Below, piece after piece: positions 24,945-35,652 of a stretch of DNA of 64,000 nt. The notes below the pieces were generated by a model. It saw only the letters and a program-made list of their open reading frames with translations. It did not search any database and was not told the DNA's origin. The stretch is from Streptomyces sp. CB02009 (GTDB taxonomy: Bacteria > Actinomycetota > Actinomycetes > Streptomycetales > Streptomycetaceae). The DNA lies in NCBI RefSeq assembly GCF_001905825.1, contig NZ_LIVV01000002.1:438441-502440 (forward strand), given 5' to 3'. Numbering within the stretch: the stretch's first letter is position 1; each line of letters begins with the position of its first letter. A program made the position numbers and the translations under genes.

Positions 24945-27106
24945 AGGTCCCGTCTCAGCCGTCCGGCGGCGCTGCCGAAGCCGACGGCCCGGAGGACAGA
25001 CTCAGGCGGTTCGTCACCATCTGGAGCCGCGCGATCTTCCCGGTGACCGCCACCTCGCTGACGCGTGCCGAGTTCGAGGTCCACCTGCTGCCGCTGGCGC
25101 GCAGGCTGTACGACGCCCTGCACGCCCGGCCGTTCGACACGGCCCCGGCCCAGCGCGCCGGCGCGGAGCTCGTCGCCGCGCACTGCACCGACCCGGACGC
25201 CCTCGGCCGCAGCCTCGGGGTCGTCGACTCGTACCTGGTGCTCTACTGCGGTACGGAGTCCGACCTGCCCGCCGAGGAGCTCCGGGCCCGCTGCTCCCGG
25301 CTCCAGCACGCGATGGCCGCCGGCTACGCCCAGGCCCTGCGCGAGCGCACCCGGTCCGAGCAGGAGGCCATCGCGCGCTCCGCGCTCTCCGCCCGCAGTG
25401 CCGCAGAGATCGCCCTGCACGCCACCGAGAGCCGCTTCCGGGCCGTCTTCGACGGAGCGGCGATCGGCATCGGCATCGCCGACCTCGACGGCAACGTCCT
25501 GGAGGTCAACGAGACCCTCACCCGCATGTTCGGCGGCATGGAGGGCCCGCTGCGCAGCCGGAACGTCAGCGAGTGGGTCCACCCGGAGGACGGCCCGCAC
25601 GTCTGGAAGCTCTACGACGAGCTGGTCCGCGGCGACCGCGAGCACTACCGGGTCGAGAAGCCGTACTACCGCGGCGACGGAACGGTTCTCTGGACCAACC
25701 TCACCGTCTCGCTGCTCCGCGACGCGGAGGGCAACCCCCAGTACCAGCTGGCCCTCATGGAGGACACCACCGAGCGGCGGCTGCTCCATCTGCGCCTGCG
25801 GTACGAGGCCACCCACGACGCGCTGACGGGGCTCCCCAACCGGACCCTGTTCTTCGAGCGCCTGGAGAAGGCCCTCGCGCCCGGCGACAACGCCCGCTTC
25901 GGCCTCTGCTACCTGGACCTCGACGGCTTCAAGGTCATCAACGACAGCCTCGGCCACTCCACCGGCGACCGGCTCCTCGTCGAGGTCGCTGACCGGCTGC
26001 AGAGCTGTGTCACCGGGTCCGGCGAGATGGTCGCCCGGCTCGGCGGCGACGAGTTCGTCGCCCTCACCACCGGCGCCGCCGGCGAACAGGACGTCACCGA
26101 ACTCGCCGACCGCATCCTCGCCGCCCTCGCCACCCCCCTCCGCATCGACGGCCGCGAACTGACCGTCCGCGGCAGCCTCGGCGTCGTCGAGGGCCCGGCC
26201 GGCGAACGCACCCCCGCCGAGGTGCTGCGGAGCGCCGACATCACCATGTACCGGGCCAAGTCCGCCGGCGGCAACCGCTTCGAGCTCGCCGACCCGGAGG
26301 CCGACGCCCGCGCCATCACCCGGCACGGCCTCACCACGGCCCTGCCGACCGCGCTGGAACGCGGCGAGTTCTTCATCGAGTACCAGCCGCTGGTGCACCT
26401 CGACGACGGCAGCGTCCACGGCGCCGAGGCGCTCGTACGCTGGTGCCACCCGCAGCACGGAGTGCTCGGCCCCGACCGGTTCATCCCGCTCGCCGAGGAC
26501 ACCGGACTCATCGTGCCGCTGGGCCGCTGGGTGCTCCAGGAGGCCGTGCGCCAGGCCCGCTTCTGGCAGGCCCGGCACGCCGACGGCGGGCCGCTGAGGA
26601 TCAACGTCAACCTCTCCCCGACGCAGCTCCACCACCCGCGGCTGGTCGCCGACACCGTCGACGTCCTGGAGCGGTCCGGGCTCGAACCGGGCGCGCTCTG
26701 CCTGGAGGTGACCGAGTCGGCGCTGATCGGCGCCGACGAGGACCTGCTCAAGCCGCTGCGCCAGCTCGCCGAGATGGGCGTGGACATCGCACTCGACGAC
26801 TTCGGCACCGGCTACTCGAACCTGGCCAATCTGCGCCGGCTGCCGGTGAGCGTCCTCAAGCTCGACCGCTCCTTCACCCGCGGCATGCAGCAGCATCCGG
26901 TGGACCCGGTCGACCTCAAGATCGTCGAGGGGATCGTCTCCCTGGCGCACAGCCTGGAACTCGCCGTCACCGTCGAGGGCGTGGAGACCGGGGCCCAGGC
27001 CCGCCAGCTCCGCGACCTCGGCTGCGACACGGCCCAGGGCTGGTACTACGCCCGACCCGGCGCCCCGGACCGCATCCACTCGCTGCTCCTGGCGGACGCG
27101 GTCTGA
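24941..27106 (+). CDS. rmdA: PAS-GGDEF-EAL c-di-GMP enzyme, RmdA-like
   Basis: Cytoplasmic regulator of cyclic di-GMP, 721 residues. An N-terminal helical region (about 15-150) of unknown fold is followed by PAS (about 160-285, ESRFRAVFDGAAIGIGIAD), GGDEF (about 300-455, intact RLGGDEF near 366, so cyclase catalysis is possible) and EAL (about 470-715, intact GAEALVRW, LEVTESALI, DDFGTGYSN and KLDRSF, so phosphodiesterase activity is likely). No RxxD inhibitory site precedes GGDEF. Domain order and neighbourhood (sdh/LysR genes a few kb away) recall S. coelicolor RmdA, a phosphodiesterase that affects development; that identity is from memory and not certain. It is coupled to the methyltransferase gene by a GTGA overlap. 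Confidence 0.88.
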   Translation: MKVPSQPSGGAAEADGPEDRLRRFVTIWSRAIFPVTATSLTRAEFEVHLLPLARRLYDALHARPFDTAPAQRAGAELVAAHCTDPDALGRSLGVVDSYLVLYCGTESDLPAEELRARCSRLQHAMAAGYAQALRERTRSEQEAIARSALSARSAAEIALHATESRFRAVFDGAAIGIGIADLDGNVLEVNETLTRMFGGMEGPLRSRNVSEWVHPEDGPHVWKLYDELVRGDREHYRVEKPYYRGDGTVLWTNLTVSLLRDAEGNPQYQLALMEDTTERRLLHLRLRYEATHDALTGLPNRTLFFERLEKALAPGDNARFGLCYLDLDGFKVINDSLGHSTGDRLLVEVADRLQSCVTGSGEMVARLGGDEFVALTTGAAGEQDVTELADRILAALATPLRIDGRELTVRGSLGVVEGPAGERTPAEVLRSADITMYRAKSAGGNRFELADPEADARAITRHGLTTALPTALERGEFFIEYQPLVHLDDGSVHGAEALVRWCHPQHGVLGPDRFIPLAEDTGLIVPLGRWVLQEAVRQARFWQARHADGGPLRINVNLSPTQLHHPRLVADTVDVLERSGLEPGALCLEVTESALIGADEDLLKPLRQLAEMGVDIALDDFGTGYSNLANLRRLPVSVLKLDRSFTRGMQQHPVDPVDLKIVEGIVSLAHSLELAVTVEGVETGAQARQLRDLGCDTAQGWYYARPGAPDRIHSLLLADAV

Positions 27107-27122
27107 GACCCGGACCACGAAA

Positions 27123-27153
27123 CCGGCCTCCCCGCGCGAAGCGGGGAGGCCGG
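27123..27153 (+). terminator. Terminator of the c-di-GMP operon
   Basis: CCGGCCTCCCCGC (27123-27135) pairs perfectly with GCGGGGAGGCCGG (27141-27153) around GCGAA. It lies 17 nt after the stop and also faces the convergent TerD-like gene. Confidence 0.88.
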
Positions 27154-27246
27154 GAAGAGGTACGGGGGAGGAAAGCGGAGAGGCTATTTCAGGGAGTGGG
27201 TAGAAGGAAGCCTCTCCATGGCCTCGCCCCGAGAGGACCGTAGCAC

Positions 27247-29421
27247 TCAGGCGGGCAGCAGGTCGCGCAGGTTTTCGGGAGTGAAGATGCGCGAGCCGGG
27301 GGCGAGTCCGTCCGGCCGCTCCAGGCCGATGTAGGTGACCGGGCCGTCCGGCACGGTCCGCCCGTCCCACAGCGTCGTCTCCGCCCCCGACTCCTCCATC
27401 AGGGAGACGAGGTGACGCACGGTCAGGTACGTGCGGTCGAACAGGGCGCGCATCAGGACCGCGATCGTCACCCGGTGCCCCTCGACCCGGTTCGCCGACG
27501 GAGCTCCCCGCAGGTACAGATGTAGCCAGTGTGCGTGCCAGCGTCCCTCGTCGTCCCGGCGGAAGGCCAGCGGCAGCGCCGCCTTGCCAGGGCCCCGCAG
27601 ATCCGACTTCATCCGCACCGTCCTCGGCTCGAACGGCCTGCCCCGCTGCTCGGAGTCGCGCAGCATGAAGCCGAAGAAGCCCTCCGCCACCTCGTCGAAG
27701 CCCTCTCCCGAGTAGACGTACACCTGCGGCACGACGAACGTCCCCCGCACCGCCCCGAGCCGCAGGTCGATGAACTCCGAAGCCCCGTCCGGGGCTTCGG
27801 TGATGTCACCCGAGTGCCGGCCCTCGACGTCGGTCAGGGCCGTGTACGAGAGCCAGGTCACCGTTCCGTACGCCGCGTCGAGGACGAGCGCCGACAGATC
27901 GAGGTCGGTCGTGCGCCGCGCCTCCCGCCAGTACGTGAAGAAGCGCAGCAGCTCCCCCTCGACCGGTGAGACCGAGCCGCGCGGCAGCACACCGAGTCCC
28001 GCAGAGGCCGCCCGGCCGCTCAACGGCAGGGCCACGTCCAGGACGTCCGGGTCGATCAACAGCCGCCGCGGAGAGGGGAGTCGGCGCCGCGTCTCGGCGT
28101 CGAGCAGCGCGACGAGCCGCTCGCGGTCGGCGTCCTCCAACGGCGGGCGCGTGTCGTCCGCGACCCAGGCCGCGCCCGCCCGGTTCACGAACACCCGGCG
28201 CGCATCGCCCCCTCCCGCGCGGTTCCGGACGTGCTCGCGCACCGACAGGACGACCCGGCCCGCCACCTCCGGCGCGGCCCGCTCGACGGCCGCGAGGACC
28301 GCCTCCCGCTCCTTGGCGTCCGCCGCGACGCGCAGCAGCCGGTCCAGCGCGCGGAACAGCCGCCCCGGCGCGTGCGAGGCGAGGAGATCCGCCGCTCCCG
28401 CGACATCGCCCCGCGCGAGCAGCTCCTCCATGCGGCTGTCGAACGACGGCGCCCTCCGCTCGCCGCGGGCGACGGCGAACACCTCGGCGGCGTGCGGCCA
28501 GTGCGGGTACTCGTGGGGGTGCAGGCGCTCCCCGAGGCGCTTCCACGCCTCCCGGTGCGCGGACACGTCCGACAGTTTCGCGGGGGACGCGGCCACCACC
28601 GCGTCGAGGCCCGCGAGCAGGGCGCGGCGGTGCGGACGGGACAGCGCGCGGAAACGCGTGGGCTCGCGCAGGGTGACATCGCCCTCGGCGAGGGCGCAGG
28701 CCAGCCGCAGCACGTCGGTCACGGTGTCGAGCAGCGGAGCGGCGCCCACCCGCAGCCGGGCGTGGTTGACGACGGCGCGGCTCTCCCGGACCGTGATCGT
28801 CTCCGGCTGGGGGCCGTCCGCGCAGGGCCCGGCGAGCGCGGCGAGATCCCGCAGATGCTCCTCGCCGAGCGGGGTCGTGCTGCCCGCCAGGGCCAGATAG
28901 AGCGCGGTGACCTCGGTGTCCGCGTCCGCGCCGAGGTGCAGCACCGTCAGCCGGTCGCCGGCCGCGGCGATCAGCTCGTCGTGGACGGCGAGCATCTCCT
29001 CGTACGTGTGCCGGTAGCGGCCGTACGAAGGAAGGGTCAGCAGGTCCAGGACGCCGGCGCTCAGCTGCTCGACGGTACGGGCGCGCGTGGCGTCGTCGGC
29101 GAGAGCCTCGGCGACGCACTCTCTCCAGAAGTCGAGCGTGTCCGGCACGTTGTCCGGGAAGTCGACGAAGTACACGTTGTGCCGGACGTGGTCGCCGACG
29201 AGCTCACGGACGGTCGCGAGGGTCCGGACGGCGGTCCTGACGACCGTCGGCCCGGCCAGCCCCGACAGGCGCTCGACCAGTTCGCCCGACAGCTTGAACC
29301 CGGCGGTCATCAGCGCCGCGTCGAACCTGCGCGTGGCGGCGGCCCCGTCCCCGGCCGGACCGGTGGGGGAGGGGAGGCGGTGGGTGTGCCGGACGACCAG
29401 ATGTTCGAGAGCGTGGACCAT
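27247..29421 (-). CDS. Large protein with C-terminal TerD-like domain
   Basis: Soluble protein of 724 residues. The N-terminal two thirds (about 1-450) is helical and resembles the long bacterial proteins of the MXAN_6230/SCO0854 type, but without a RING finger. The last third carries TerD-like features: DLDLSALVLDA (about 495), HSGDITEAPDGASEFIDLRL and later QVYVYSGEGFDEV, the strands and acidic loops that bind calcium in TerD proteins. TerD proteins belong to tellurite and phage stress systems, often with vesicle- or surface-related roles; the function of this fused form is unknown. The ATG at 29421 was chosen; a GTG/ATG-type start at 29457 would add 12 residues, and neither has a good ribosome site. 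Confidence 0.78.
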   Translation of the reverse strand: MVHALEHLVVRHTHRLPSPTGPAGDGAAATRRFDAALMTAGFKLSGELVERLSGLAGPTVVRTAVRTLATVRELVGDHVRHNVYFVDFPDNVPDTLDFWRECVAEALADDATRARTVEQLSAGVLDLLTLPSYGRYRHTYEEMLAVHDELIAAAGDRLTVLHLGADADTEVTALYLALAGSTTPLGEEHLRDLAALAGPCADGPQPETITVRESRAVVNHARLRVGAAPLLDTVTDVLRLACALAEGDVTLREPTRFRALSRPHRRALLAGLDAVVAASPAKLSDVSAHREAWKRLGERLHPHEYPHWPHAAEVFAVARGERRAPSFDSRMEELLARGDVAGAADLLASHAPGRLFRALDRLLRVAADAKEREAVLAAVERAAPEVAGRVVLSVREHVRNRAGGGDARRVFVNRAGAAWVADDTRPPLEDADRERLVALLDAETRRRLPSPRRLLIDPDVLDVALPLSGRAASAGLGVLPRGSVSPVEGELLRFFTYWREARRTTDLDLSALVLDAAYGTVTWLSYTALTDVEGRHSGDITEAPDGASEFIDLRLGAVRGTFVVPQVYVYSGEGFDEVAEGFFGFMLRDSEQRGRPFEPRTVRMKSDLRGPGKAALPLAFRRDDEGRWHAHWLHLYLRGAPSANRVEGHRVTIAVLMRALFDRTYLTVRHLVSLMEESGAETTLWDGRTVPDGPVTYIGLERPDGLAPGSRIFTPENLRDLLPA

Positions 29422-29604
29422 GCGGGCATGCTCGCAGCCGCCGCCGGTCCGTCGCACGCGGATTTACGGGGGCGCGCGAGGGCCGACGGGGCGTGGGCGG
29501 CGCGACGCCGACTGCCCGTGGTCAGGCGGCGGGGCGGGGCGTGCGGCGAGCGGCGGGGCGGGGCGTGCGGGGAGAGAGCGGTGGCGGTTCCGCCGGCCGT
29601 TCCC

Positions 29605-30516
29605 TCAGACGGTGCCCACCGTCCGGTCCGGTCCGGCCCGTCGCGAGGCCAGCAGCATCCGCTGGAGCTCCCGCGCGGCCCTCGGCGGTGCGACGTCGCT
29701 GCGGTGGGCCAGGGCGATGGTCCGGCGCAGGCCCGGCCGGGCCAGGGCGGTCACCCGGAGGTCCCGGCCCGCCCGCGCCGCCACCATCGCGGGGACGACA
29801 GCGAGCCCGAGCCCGGCCCGTACGAAACCGAGGACCGCGTCCAGCTCGCCGCCCTCGACCGTGAACGTCGGCTCGAAGCCCTCCGCCCGGCAGGCCGCCA
29901 CGGTCAGTTCCCGCAGGTCGTAGCCGTGCCGGAACATCACGAGCGGCTGGTCGCGCAGGTCGGTGATCCGGACCGGGCGGCGCGGCGCCGGGGCGGAGGC
30001 GGAGGAGACGACCACCAGGTCCTCCCGGAGCAGCTCCACGGTCGTCAGGGCCGGCGACGGGCTCGGCAGCGGCAGCACCACCAGCGCCAGGTCGAGGGCA
30101 CCGCGGGCCAGCTCCCGGACGAGGTCGTGCGAGCCGCCCTCCTCGATGAGGAGCTCGATTCCCGGGTGCAGGTCGTGGAAGGCGCGCAGGACGTCCGGCA
30201 GCAGCCCCGTGCACAGGCTCGGGGTCGCCCCGAGCCGCACCCGGCCCCGCTTCAGCTGGGCCAGCTCCTGCACCTCGATCCGGGCGGTCTCGGTGTCGGC
30301 GAGGATCCGCCGCGCGAGCGGCAGCAGGGCCTCGCCCGCGTCGGTGAGCGTGATGTTCCCGCGGGCCCGGCTGAACAGCTCGGCGCCCAACTCCTGTTCC
30401 AGGGCCTTGATCTGCTGGGAGAGCGAGGGCTGCGAGACATGGACGCGCTCGGCGGCCCGGGTGAAGTGACGGGTCTCGGCCACGGCGACGAAGTAGAGGA
30501 GCTGCTGGAACTGCAT
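29605..30516 (-). CDS. LysR-family regulator, divergent from sdhCAB
   Basis: Transcription factor of 303 residues with an N-terminal winged helix (FTRAAERVHVSQPSLSQQIKALE, residues about 18-45) and a periplasmic-binding-protein-like effector domain (about 90-290). It is divergent from the succinate dehydrogenase genes, so it most likely controls them. The start is set to ATG 30516, not the in-frame ATG 30538-30540, because the latter lies inside a LysR-type box (30539-30553); the gene probably represses itself from that box. The effector could be a dicarboxylate or a respiration signal; the sequence does not say. Confidence 0.9.
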   Translation of the reverse strand: MQFQQLLYFVAVAETRHFTRAAERVHVSQPSLSQQIKALEQELGAELFSRARGNITLTDAGEALLPLARRILADTETARIEVQELAQLKRGRVRLGATPSLCTGLLPDVLRAFHDLHPGIELLIEEGGSHDLVRELARGALDLALVVLPLPSPSPALTTVELLREDLVVVSSASAPAPRRPVRITDLRDQPLVMFRHGYDLRELTVAACRAEGFEPTFTVEGGELDAVLGFVRAGLGLAVVPAMVAARAGRDLRVTALARPGLRRTIALAHRSDVAPPRAARELQRMLLASRRAGPDRTVGTV

Positions 30517-30538
30517 GGTCACAGCGTAGGCGACTTTC

Positions 30539-30553
30539 ATAGGGTGGGCCTAT
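30539..30553. promoter_or_regulatory. LysR box ATAGG-N5-CCTAT
   Basis: Perfect inverted repeat ATAGG (30539-30543) and CCTAT (30549-30553), a T-N11-A motif typical of LysR-type operators. It lies between the regulator start and the -10 region of sdhC. Confidence 0.75.
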
Positions 30554-30599
30554 TGAGATCAGCCGGACCATGTCTTGGACCTCTCGGGCCCTTCGGCCC

Positions 30600-30605
30600 T
30601 AGCGT
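30600..30605 (+). promoter_or_regulatory. -10-like TAGCGT before sdhC
   Basis: TAGCGT ends 7 nt before the ATG at 30613. A TTGGAC lies at 30575-30580, 19 nt upstream of it. No ribosome site is seen, so the sdh mRNA is likely leaderless. Confidence 0.45.
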
Positions 30606-30612
30606 CGTAGGC

Positions 30613-31338
30613 ATGGCTCTGGCACCCACGAGGGACCGGACGACGGGCCGCCCGCCGTCCCCCACACCGTCACGCGGATTCCTGTCGTCGACCCTCGGCA
30701 AGAAGACGGTCATGGCAGTCAGCGGGCTGCTCATGCTCGGCTATCTCGTCGCCCATGTCGCCGGCAACCTGAAGGTCTTCTTCGGCCCGGAGGAGTTCAA
30801 CGCCTACGGCCACTGGCTGCGGGTCATGGGCGCCCCCGTCCTGCACCACGAGTGGGCCCTCTGGCTCGTGCGGATCGTGCTCCTCGCCGCCGTCGTGGCC
30901 CACGCCGTCTCCGCGTACCAGCTCAGTCGCCGGGACGTGAAGGCCCGCCCCACCGCGTACGTCCACCGCCGCAAGCGCTCCTCGTACGCCACCCGCACCA
31001 TGCGCTGGGGCGGGATCATCCTCGCCCTCTTCATCGTCTGGCACGTCCTCGACCTGACCACCGGGACCGTCCACCCCGGCGGCTTCGAGGAGGGCAAGCC
31101 CTACCAGAACGTCGTCGACACCTTCTCCACCTGGTACGGCAACGTCATCTACATCGTCGCCATGCTCGCCGTCGGCCTCCACGTCCGGCACGGCTTCTGG
31201 AGCGCCGCCCAGACCCTCGGCATCGGCAGCGCCCGCCGCGAGCGCCTCCTGCGGGGCCTCGCCGACACCCTCGCGCTCGTCCTGACCGCGGGCTTCATCT
31301 CCGTCCCCGTCGCCGTCATGACCGGAGTGGTGAGCTGA
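30613..31338 (+). CDS. sdhC: Succinate dehydrogenase cytochrome b subunit
   Basis: Membrane anchor of a type-B succinate:menaquinone oxidoreductase, 241 residues with five membrane segments (about 35-55, 78-100, 130-150, 175-195, 215-238). Candidate haem ligands are His residues in [39 protein letters not shown] and GLHVRHGFW, matching the di-haem pattern of single-subunit SdhC/FrdC. It is the first gene of sdhCAB. The ATG follows a TAGCGT hexamer by 7 nt and has no ribosome site. A LysR box lies upstream. Confidence 0.93.
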   Translation: MALAPTRDRTTGRPPSPTPSRGFLSSTLGKKTVMAVSGLLMLGYLVAHVAGNLKVFFGPEEFNAYGHWLRVMGAPVLHHEWALWLVRIVLLAAVVAHAVSAYQLSRRDVKARPTAYVHRRKRSSYATRTMRWGGIILALFIVWHVLDLTTGTVHPGGFEEGKPYQNVVDTFSTWYGNVIYIVAMLAVGLHVRHGFWSAAQTLGIGSARRERLLRGLADTLALVLTAGFISVPVAVMTGVVS

Positions 31339-31339
31339 C

Positions 31340-33282
<1,943 letters not shown>

Positions 33283-33286
<4 letters not shown>

Positions 33287-34032
33287 GGCTCACCCTGCGC
33301 GTCTGGCGCCAGCGGAACGCCGACACCCCCGGCGCGATGTCCACCTACGACGTGGACGGGATCTCCGCCGACATGTCGTTCCTCGAGATGCTCGACACCC
33401 TCAACGAGGACCTCATCCTGCGCGGCGAGGACCCCGTGGCCTTCGACCACGACTGCCGCGAGGGGATCTGCGGCGCGTGCAGCCTCGTCATCAACGGCGA
33501 CGCGCACGGGCCGGAGCGGACCACGACCTGCCAGCTCCACATGCGGTCCTTCGACGACGGCGACACGATCGACGTCGAGCCCTGGCGGGCCTCCGCCTTC
33601 CCGGTCGTCAAGGACCTGGTCGTCGACCGCTCCGCCTTCGACCGGGTCATCCAGGCCGGCGGCTACATCTCCGCGCCCACGGGTGCGGCCCCCGAGGCCC
33701 ACGCGACGCCCGTCCCCAAGGCCGACGCGGACTTCGCCTTCGAGCACGCCGAGTGCATCGGCTGCGGCGCGTGTGTGGCGGCCTGCCCCAACGGCTCGGC
33801 GATGCTCTTCACCTCCGCGAAGGTCAACCACCTGAACGTGCTGCCCCAGGGCTCCCCGGAGCGCGAGACCCGGGTCCTCGACATGGTCGCCCAGATGGAC
33901 GCCGAGGGCTTCGGCGGCTGCACGTTGACGGGCGAGTGCGCGACGGCATGCCCGAAGGGCATCCCGCTGCCGTCGATCTCCGCGATGAACAAGGAGTGGC
34001 TGCGGGCGCAGCGGAAGGCCGCCCGGGGCTGA
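33283..34032 (+). CDS. sdhB: Succinate dehydrogenase iron-sulfur subunit
   Basis: Electron-transfer subunit of 249 residues with three clusters: [2Fe-2S] bound by [15 protein letters not shown] and TTCQLHM (residues about 52-90), and C-terminal cysteine motifs [14 protein letters not shown] (about 158) and [14 protein letters not shown] (about 212) for the [4Fe-4S] and [3Fe-4S] clusters. It connects SdhA to menaquinone through SdhC. The ATG overlaps the sdhA stop (ATGA). A hairpin follows the stop. All ligands are present. Confidence 0.96.
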
Positions 34033-34050
34033 GGCCGGATCAGGACAGTC

Positions 34051-34085
34051 TCGGGGCGTGGGCTCCGCCACACGACGCGCCCCGA
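34051..34085 (+). terminator. Hairpin after sdhB
   Basis: TCGGGGCG (34051-34058) pairs with CGCCCCGA (34078-34085); the loop has a further GTGG/CCAC pairing. It lies 19 nt after the sdhB stop. Confidence 0.6.
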
Positions 34086-34324
34086 ATCGAAAGATCATTC
34101 ACGAAACGAACACTTTCTCCGTAAGATCTTCGCTTCGGGGCGCTGTCGACCGTGCGAACAGCAAGATCAACTCCGTTCAATTCTGTACATTTCATGGCAA
34201 GTTGTCCACATCGCAGCCAACCCGCCTGCGGCGATTTCCGCCCCGCCCCCACCCCCGGGTACTGATGAGCACTGCCGGGGGCATATGACCAAACCCCCGG
34301 TCGCACAGACCACTTGGGGGTTTC
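34086..34324 (+). promoter_or_regulatory. AT-richer upstream region of melC
   Basis: The 240 nt before melC1 are much lower in GC than their neighbours. Candidate hexamers are TTCACG (34098-34103) with TAAGAT (34122-34127) at 18-nt spacing, and TACATT at 34186-34191. These are suggestions only; melC promoters are known to respond to copper and development in other strains. Confidence 0.35.
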
Positions 34325-34717
34325 ATGTCCAGCATCACCCGCCGCCGGGTCCTCGGCGTCGCGGCCGGAGCCGCAGGGGCCGCCGCGGGCCTCGCCCTGG
34401 CCGGATCCGCCGTCGCCGACGGTCCCCGGACCGCGGCGCCGGCAGCCGGTCCGGCCCCGGCCTCCTTCGACGAGGTCTACCAGGGCCGCCGCATCAAGGG
34501 CGGGCCCGCGCACGGCGGAGGCCACCACGGGGGGCACCACGGAGGGGGCTATTCCGTGACGATCGACGGCGAGGAACTGCACGTCATGCAGAACGCCGAC
34601 GGCACCTGGATCAGCGTGATCAACCACTACGAGCCCGTCGCCACGCCCAAGTCGCTGGCCCGCGCGGCCGTCCGCGAACTCCAGGGCGCCCCGCTCGTAC
34701 CCCTCACCCTCGGCTGA
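34325..34717 (+). CDS. melC1: Tyrosinase copper chaperone MelC1
   Basis: Caddie protein of 130 residues needed for copper loading and export of the tyrosinase MelC2. A twin-arginine signal ([19 protein letters not shown]) is present and carries the complex, since MelC2 itself has no signal peptide. A His-rich block ([13 protein letters not shown], about residues 60-73) can bind copper. The C-terminal part has the conserved [29 protein letters not shown], where a Tyr is known to plug the tyrosinase active site. The start is ATG at 34325 and melC2 follows after 22 nt. Confidence 0.94.
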   Translation: MSSITRRRVLGVAAGAAGAAAGLALAGSAVADGPRTAAPAAGPAPASFDEVYQGRRIKGGPAHGGGHHGGHHGGGYSVTIDGEELHVMQNADGTWISVINHYEPVATPKSLARAAVRELQGAPLVPLTLG

Positions 34718-34739
34718 TCGATCCAGGAACGGCAACGTC

Positions 34740-35567
34740 ATGACCGTACGCAAGAACCAGGCCTCCCTCACCGCCGACGAGAAGCGGCGCTTCGTCAACG
34801 CCGTCCTGGAGCTCAAGCGCTCCGGGCGGTACGACACCTTCGTCACCACGCACAACGCCTTCATCATGAGCGACACCGACAACGGCGACCGCGTCGGCCA
34901 CCGCTCGCCGTCGTTCCTGCCCTGGCACCGGCGCTTCCTCATCGAGTTCGAGCAGGCGCTCCAGTCCGTCGACCCGACCGTCAACCTCCCCTACTGGGAC
35001 TGGACGGCCGACCGCACCTCCCGTTCCTCGCTCTGGGCGCCCGACTTCCTCGGCGGCACCGGGCGCGCCCGCGACGGCCAGGTGCTCGACGGCGCGTTCG
35101 CCCGCAGCGGCAACCGCTGGACGATCACCGTCCGCGTCGACGGCCGCGACTACCTGCGGCGCGACCTCGGCGCGGGCGGCCGCCAGCTGCCCACCCGGGC
35201 AGAGGTGGACTCCGTCCTCGCCATGGAGACCTACGACACGGCTCCCTGGAACAGCTCGTCGGACGGCTTCCGCAACCACCTGGAGGGCTGGCGCGGCGTG
35301 AACCTCCACAACCGCGTCCACGTCTGGGTCGGCGGCCAGATGGGCACCGGGGTCTCCCCGAACGACCCCGTCTTCTGGCTGCACCACGCCTTCATCGACA
35401 AGCTCTGGGCCGACTGGCAGGCCCGTCACCCCCGGTCCCCGTACCTGCCGGCCGCGGGCACCGCGAACGTCGTCGACCTCGGCGACACCATGCGCCCGTG
35501 GAACGACGTGACCCCGGCCGACATGCTCGACCACACCCGCCACTACACCTTCGACACGGCGGCCTGA
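34740..35567 (+). CDS. melC2: Tyrosinase MelC2
   Basis: Type-3 copper monooxygenase that oxidises tyrosine and dopa to dopaquinone, the first step to melanin; 275 residues, the normal Streptomyces length. Six copper His residues are visible in two sites: CuA from VTTHNAF (about 38), GHRSPS (about 54) and PWHRRF (about 63), and CuB from NLHNRVHVWVGG (about 190 and 194) and FWLHHAFID (about 215). It has no own signal peptide and depends on MelC1. The gene lies directly downstream of melC1, and a terminator follows. All residues needed for activity are present. Confidence 0.96.
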   Translation: MTVRKNQASLTADEKRRFVNAVLELKRSGRYDTFVTTHNAFIMSDTDNGDRVGHRSPSFLPWHRRFLIEFEQALQSVDPTVNLPYWDWTADRTSRSSLWAPDFLGGTGRARDGQVLDGAFARSGNRWTITVRVDGRDYLRRDLGAGGRQLPTRAEVDSVLAMETYDTAPWNSSSDGFRNHLEGWRGVNLHNRVHVWVGGQMGTGVSPNDPVFWLHHAFIDKLWADWQARHPRSPYLPAAGTANVVDLGDTMRPWNDVTPADMLDHTRHYTFDTAA

Positions 35568-35577
35568 CCCACCGGAC

Positions 35578-35600
35578 GGGCCGCCGCTCTCCGGCGGCCC
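35578..35600 (+). terminator. Terminator after melC2
   Basis: GGGCCGCCG (35578-35586) pairs with CGGCGGCCC (35592-35600) around CTCTC, 10 nt after the stop. It also faces the convergent UvrA-like gene. Confidence 0.75.
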
Positions 35601-35652
35601 GACCCGGTCCCACGGGCTTCTGCTCCGGCGGCCCCGGCCCGCCGTGAGGGCC

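Noticed and set aside
29458..29604. Plus-strand coding possibility with repeated GGGGCG words between the TerD-like and LysR genes
   Set aside because: GC-rich imperfect repeats only; no start signal or family pattern.
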